Shown here one piece after another: positions 59,607 to 64,000 of a DNA stretch of 64,000 nt. A model generated the notes under the pieces. It was given only the letters and a program-made list of their open reading frames with translations, had not been told where the DNA came from and ran no database searches. Position 1 is the first letter of the stretch, and every line of letters starts with the position of its first letter. Both the position numbers and the translations under genes were made by a program. The DNA comes from Aphrocallistes beatrix (Eukaryota; Porifera; Hexactinellida; Sceptrulophora; Aphrocallistidae), in the NCBI GenBank assembly GCA_963281255.1, contig OY725492.1, forward strand, positions 3,339,104-3,403,103, given 5' to 3'.

Positions 59607-61965
59607 TTCTTCAATCCGATAGATAGTGTATATCCTCCATCCCACAATGACATTGCAATTTTCCAATACAAAATCCCCATAGACAATTTAAGCACCACCC
59701 TACATCACGCCTCCTTAAATTACTTTTCTGAATCCCTGACTACATACAACGTTAAGGTTGTTATTTGGAAAATACCTAATAGTCGAAGACTACGGAGGGT
59801 CAACCGAGAAATTTGAGAAGTATATAACTTTTTGGTGGTTTTGAGTTCTTGGGGGTCTCCTTGACCAAAATTAAACCCATGCCACTTTGGCATATTTAGG
59901 CATTTTTTTATGCAAGCTTGAATATTTAGGGGGCACCTGAATAATTCGGACAATTCCGCATTCAGGAAATCCCACCAAATGATCATGTAGAGTGTTGATT
60001 TATGTTTATTTGAACTCATGGAATTTAGAGGAAAAAGCAAGGGGTCACTCGATGGGGTTACTAGGAGGTTTGAGATTTGAATGTTGCTTATTTCTGCGTC
60101 TTCAAGGAAAATGTTCAGCTCGAATATAGTCATGTAACCCCTCAAATGTCTGCAAATTCAATGCTGAGTGCGAATATCAACATTAAAATCTAAATGAGTA
60201 TGTTATTGCTGATCCAACCGAGATTGGAAGGGATGGGGTTTTGCAATATGTCCAAAAATTTTGCAATGGACCTTAATTTCGTACAATATTCAATATATGT
60301 TTAGAAAGAGTATTATGATTTCAGGATGACTTCAATTACGCATTTTCATCATACACGACCTTGAGTGACACTATCATACCATACGGTTAACCGGCACCTT
60401 CTCTGGAATGCAAACTCATTTTTTTGCAGCAATCCTTACTAGTGTAACGAATTGATTGAAGAAACTGGTACAGAGAGTTATTTTTGGCATGTGGGAGTCT
60501 TTTGGCTAAGGCTCCACTAAGTTCTGACCTCAGACGAAAATGTCAATTCATGACGGAATTATGAGCTAATTGACACCTTTTTATAATTAGAAATTTCAGT
60601 TTTTCGACTATAACTCAGCCAATTTAGATGATAGAAGGCTGAAATTATAATAGAATATGTGCATTAATATTTTCATGTGTGATACAACTGTCATCAAAAT
60701 ATGATGACTCATCACTTTGTTATAACGTCATCATTGCACATCAAAAATTTAAAAACTGACAAATTTGATGATTTTTCGAATAATATCGATAATAACAGTA
60801 AGACACACATATTTCGAAATGTTATCTCCCATATAATTACTCATTGTGAGCCCAGGCACCCTAAGAGTGTCTCTGCGGACACAAAGTGCCCGCCAGCCGC
60901 GAAGCGCGCTTGTTAAAATATAATTGAATTGTATTTGAGTTTAATCCTTACTAGGAGTCCTAATTATTATTTTACTATTACTTTAAACCTAAGTTGACTA
61001 ATTCATGAATTATCAATGAATTACTCAAAATTTGAAACTAAAATAATGAAAAAAAATTTGATATTTCGCTTAGGGACTGAGCAATGTTAGAGATATATAA
61101 CATGAGCAACCTTTTAACCACTTTTGGGCATAGAATCTGCACTAATGTTTGAGATTTTGAATAATTCATTAATTGAATAATTCATAATTCTTCATAATCT
61201 TTCAATGAATTAGTCAACTTAGCTTTAAACAAGGTAAGTACATATAAGATTATGAAATTTAAGAGCGAAATTACAAAGTTTGCAATGTCATTTTGTGCTA
61301 AAGTAAATTATTCATATGACCGTCCCCTGACTGTAATTGCTCATGCCTGTCAATCTCGGATGGACCAGTCATCACATAATACTCAGCTCAATTAGATTTT
61401 AATGTTGATATTCGCACTCAGCATTGAATTTGCAGACATTTGAGGGGTTACATGACTATATTCGAGCTGAACATTTTCCTTGAAGACGCAGAAATAAGCA
61501 ACATTCAAATCTCAAACCTCCTAGTAACCCCATCGAGTGACCCCTTGCTTTTTCCTCTAAATTCCATGAGTTCAAATAAACATAAATCAACACTCTACAT
61601 GATCATTTGGTGGGATTTCCTGAATGCGGAATTGTCCGAATTATTCAGGTGCCCCCTAAATATTCAAGCTTGCATAAAAAAATGCCTAAATATGCCAAAG
61701 TGGCATGGGTTTAATTTTGGTCAAGGAGACCCCCAAGAACTCAAAACCACCAAAAAGTTATATACTTCTCAAATTTCTCGGTTGACCCTTCGTAGCCTTC
61801 GACTATTAGGTATTTAACGTTGTATGTAGTCAGGGATTCAGAAAAAAATTTAAGGAGGCGTGATGTAGGGTGGTGCTTAAATTGTCTATGGGGATTTTGT
61901 ATTGGAAAATTGCAATGTCATTGTGGGATGGAGGATATACACTATCTATCGGATTGAAGAAAGGT
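59607..61965. repeat. Large foldback: ~590-bp inverted arms around ~1.2 kb
   Basis: The left arm 59607-60199 and right arm 61390-61965 are near-identical inverted copies (from ttcttcaatccgatagatag outward to attaaaatctaa inward). The right arm lacks about 18 bp near 61812. Matching 125-141 aa frames on both arms are mirror copies of the same DNA and not evidence of a gene. The centre holds an R1 copy and a second, shorter AT-rich inverted repeat (60970-61020 against 61150-61220). Confidence 0.92.
60430..60915 (+). repeat. R1 repeat, near full-length, inside the foldback
   Basis: It runs from atccttactagtgtaacgaa through tatgatgactcatcac to the hairpin cassette (ggcaccctaagagtgtc, gcggacacaaagtgcccgc, gccgcgaagcgcgcttgtt). 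Confidence 0.85.
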
Positions 61966-62077
61966 CTTGAATAATATTAGTCGATCTTAGCTTACTTATA
62001 TTATTTAACAACACAGTTGTCCGAATATTTGTTGATTAGTAAACATTATATCAAAGGCTAGAAGAACATCAAATCTG

Positions 62078-64000
62078 ATGGCGGTTATCAGGACTAATAC
62101 AGAGACATTAGATACAGATAATGAAAAAGAGGAAACATTAGAAGATTGTCTTTTCTTACGAGGATACAAAAGAAAAACTGTAGCAATTATAATCGAGCAT
62201 GGGAAAAAGTATTTAAATCATCCGGAAGCTTTAGCAAAAAGGTTCTCAATAGATGTTAATAATACGAAAGAGGCATTAAATATATTTAAGGCCTATAAGA
62301 TAAAACAGATATCAAGAAAACAAATTCAGGAATTCGAACTATTAGTTAAAAAAAATCCATTGGAAAGTTTAAAAGAGGTTTCCTTAGTGCATGGAATCGA
62401 CGAAGATGTCATATCAGCTTACCTATCCTATTCAGAAACAATTCCGCAAACGGAAACTGAAAAAGTGGCCATAAGAGAACATTTAGACGTTGGTTCTTCA
62501 CTGACAAAAATTGCAGAAGATTTGAAAATATCTCGAAAGAAGATCAATGAATATGTTGAGAATAAATTCATACTATTCAATGGGAAAGATGGAGAGGCGG
62601 TTTTAGCGACCATTAGTAAACACTTTGGGAGGTATCCAATTGTTAAACTGAGAGAAATGATCGCAAAGCAAGACATGGATCTACAAGAAAAGATTTGCTT
62701 CCAGCTACTTGAAAAGAATGTTCCTGAATATCTAGCTGTCAAGGATTACTTCATGAAATTCGAAGAATCACGAAACTTCTTCAAAATCAACAAGAAATTA
62801 AGTATCGAAGCTAAGACATGTATCAGAGCAAGCAGTATTTACAATACAAAAGAACTCAGCGTAAAGCTGAACATAATGGAGAAATTGATCAGAGAGTATT
62901 TCTTACAGTACTACCTTGACAAACAACTAATGTTTTATTGTGCACAAGAACAATTCATACAAATTCAACATTTGAAGGAAAATTTCTTAACAGAAATCCA
63001 AATATCACATACTACATACAGAATGATCATTTCAGACTCCTCTGAAACTTTAATACAAAATGCGAATATACTGCGGGGATCACCAAAGAAGGTATTTGAT
63101 AAACTTTTACCGCTAACATTTTATTATCTGAAATGCAGTTTGCCATTAGAAGAAATCACAGAGATAATCAGTAGCATAACTAAAATATCTCTAACTACAC
63201 TGGACTTATTCCACTTAATCTTTCAAATGTCGGATCCCGTAGTCAGAGGTCTCTGTATAGAACATTATTCGTTCAGTAATCCAGTTCCATTCTACTATCC
63301 AATACTCGGTCCCTATCCTCCAAAACAAACATTTTGTCAATTCGAAATCTGTAACGAACTCTGGTACTCTCTTCAACAGTTCGATGGTTTAGTTTCATTT
63401 GGGGTAGGATGGGCTTCTTGGAATCCAATTGGAAAATCCCATCTACTGGATTTGATGTTTAAAACTGATTTTGTAGAGGGAAGTCCTCAGAACAGCCCAT
63501 TCCATTTAGGTTCCATCGATATTCAGATGAATAAAAATCTGTTTGGGCAAAGAGTTATTGATGAATCAACTCAATGGGCTTACATAGACTGTCACAGATG
63601 CTCAGACATTAATCTCATTAGGGATATTTGTCAAAACCTGGAGATAGCATTAATCCATGTCAGTTATTCTGACTATAGAATGAACTATTCTCGCTTGAAA
63701 GAAAGCTTAAATACAATCACAATCTACACTAAACATGTCTATGTATTTGTTCGAGATTGTGTGAGAAATAATCTAAGGACAGAACAAGTTACTTTAGATC
63801 GTAAAAATGCTACTTTCGTTTTCATTCCTAATCTAATTAACCGTGACAAAACAATATTAGTAGATTTGAGAGACATTGGATATAGAATATCACATTCGAA
63901 AAATACCAACTCGAGATCAGTTGAAAGTCATTTCCTTGAAAACATGATCACTCAGTATGGTAGCTGGGACAAAATGAAAGTAGAGAAAGAATCAATCAAA
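62078..64000 (+). CDS. Large unidentified protein: HTH-like repeats plus P-loop (partial, first 641 aa)
   Basis: The frame opens after a TGA at 62033-62035, the first ATG is 62078, and it stays open for 641 codons to the window edge. Residues about 25-220 contain about four similar ~45-residue units (EALAKRFSIDVNNTKEAL; LKEVSLVHGIDEDVISAYL; LTKIAEDLKISRKKINEYV), each like a helix-turn-helix. Residues about 225-400 are helical. A Walker-A-like WNPIGKSHLL lies at 449-458 with Ser447 where the first Gly is usual, followed by FHLGSIDIQMNKNLF, WAYIDCHR at 500-507 (hhhhD-type strand) and IALIHVSYSDY. This order recalls the very large interferon-inducible GTPase/URGCP-type G domain; that is tentative. 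Low GC, no introns seen. The C-terminus lies outside the window. Confidence 0.75.
   Translation, partial: MAVIRTNTETLDTDNEKEETLEDCLFLRGYKRKTVAIIIEHGKKYLNHPEALAKRFSIDVNNTKEALNIFKAYKIKQISRKQIQEFELLVKKNPLESLKEVSLVHGIDEDVISAYLSYSETIPQTETEKVAIREHLDVGSSLTKIAEDLKISRKKINEYVENKFILFNGKDGEAVLATISKHFGRYPIVKLREMIAKQDMDLQEKICFQLLEKNVPEYLAVKDYFMKFEESRNFFKINKKLSIEAKTCIRASSIYNTKELSVKLNIMEKLIREYFLQYYLDKQLMFYCAQEQFIQIQHLKENFLTEIQISHTTYRMIISDSSETLIQNANILRGSPKKVFDKLLPLTFYYLKCSLPLEEITEIISSITKISLTTLDLFHLIFQMSDPVVRGLCIEHYSFSNPVPFYYPILGPYPPKQTFCQFEICNELWYSLQQFDGLVSFGVGWASWNPIGKSHLLDLMFKTDFVEGSPQNSPFHLGSIDIQMNKNLFGQRVIDESTQWAYIDCHRCSDINLIRDICQNLEIALIHVSYSDYRMNYSRLKESLNTITIYTKHVYVFVRDCVRNNLRTEQVTLDRKNATFVFIPNLINRDKTILVDLRDIGYRISHSKNTNSRSVESHFLENMITQYGSWDKMKVEKESIK

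Noticed and set aside
59720..61817. Two identical 125-141 aa frames at 59720-60145 (minus) and 61440-61817 (plus) as a duplicated gene
   Set aside because: They are mirror images of the same foldback arm; the identity comes from the inverted repeat, and no domain or coding bias is seen.
62428..62742. 104-codon minus-strand frame
   Set aside because: Shadow opposite the 641-codon open frame on the plus strand.

Overview
This looks like nuclear DNA from an animal: an AT-rich, intron-poor metazoan genome crowded with small DNA transposons. The conserved genes are animal-type (MROH1, CCT8, COX16, an SVOP-like transporter, TRAF/MATH proteins). Introns that can be placed are GT-AG and often very short (67-68 bp). 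There are also lineage-expanded families of coiled-coil/NHL-repeat proteins and RING-like/TRAF-finger proteins. My best guess is an early-branching animal with a compact genome, most like a glass sponge (Hexactinellida). This is an inference from gene style, not a proven assignment.

Layout. 0-6 kb: NHL-repeat genes and a pseudogene broken by a hAT element. 6.5-10 kb: possible small minus-strand exons, then a two-exon TRAF-type gene whose intron is swollen by a 139-bp tandem repeat. 11-14 kb: two broken SLC37-like transporter copies and a broken MATH domain. 14.5-16.7 kb: a sugar-transporter-like gene and a detached transporter C-terminus. 18.5-23.5 kb: a single-exon MROH1 in a sharp GC-rich island. 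24.5-25.7 kb: a third intact NHL gene. 25.8-27.6 kb: a large foldback carrying pieces of a transposon-type protein. 29.6-38.1 kb: a minus-strand run of an orphan multi-pass membrane protein, an SVOP-like transporter, COX16 and CCT8, with nested hAT elements 38 bp upstream of the CCT8 start codon. 39.7-43.4 kb: repeat-derived DNA with palindromes. 43.7-51.3 kb: a segmental duplication carrying two RING-like/TRAF-finger genes that lost their MATH domain, separated by nested transposons. 52-62 kb: mostly transposons (hAT, mariner, long-TIR palindromes, another large foldback). 62.1-64 kb: the first 641 codons of a large unrecognised protein with HTH-like repeats and a P-loop, running off the window.

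How it fits together. The housekeeping genes (CCT8 chaperonin, COX16 respiratory assembly, MROH1 HEAT-repeat protein) are intact. The accessory genes (NHL, TRAF/RING, the death-fold-like relic, the P-loop giant) belong to classes used in ubiquitin or innate-immune signalling and show duplication, decay and local divergence. At least ten elements have clear 8-bp target duplications and CAG-type or GG-type ends, so hAT activity has shaped the region. One further family, called R1 here, ends in a cassette of GC-rich hairpins and occurs at least ten times.
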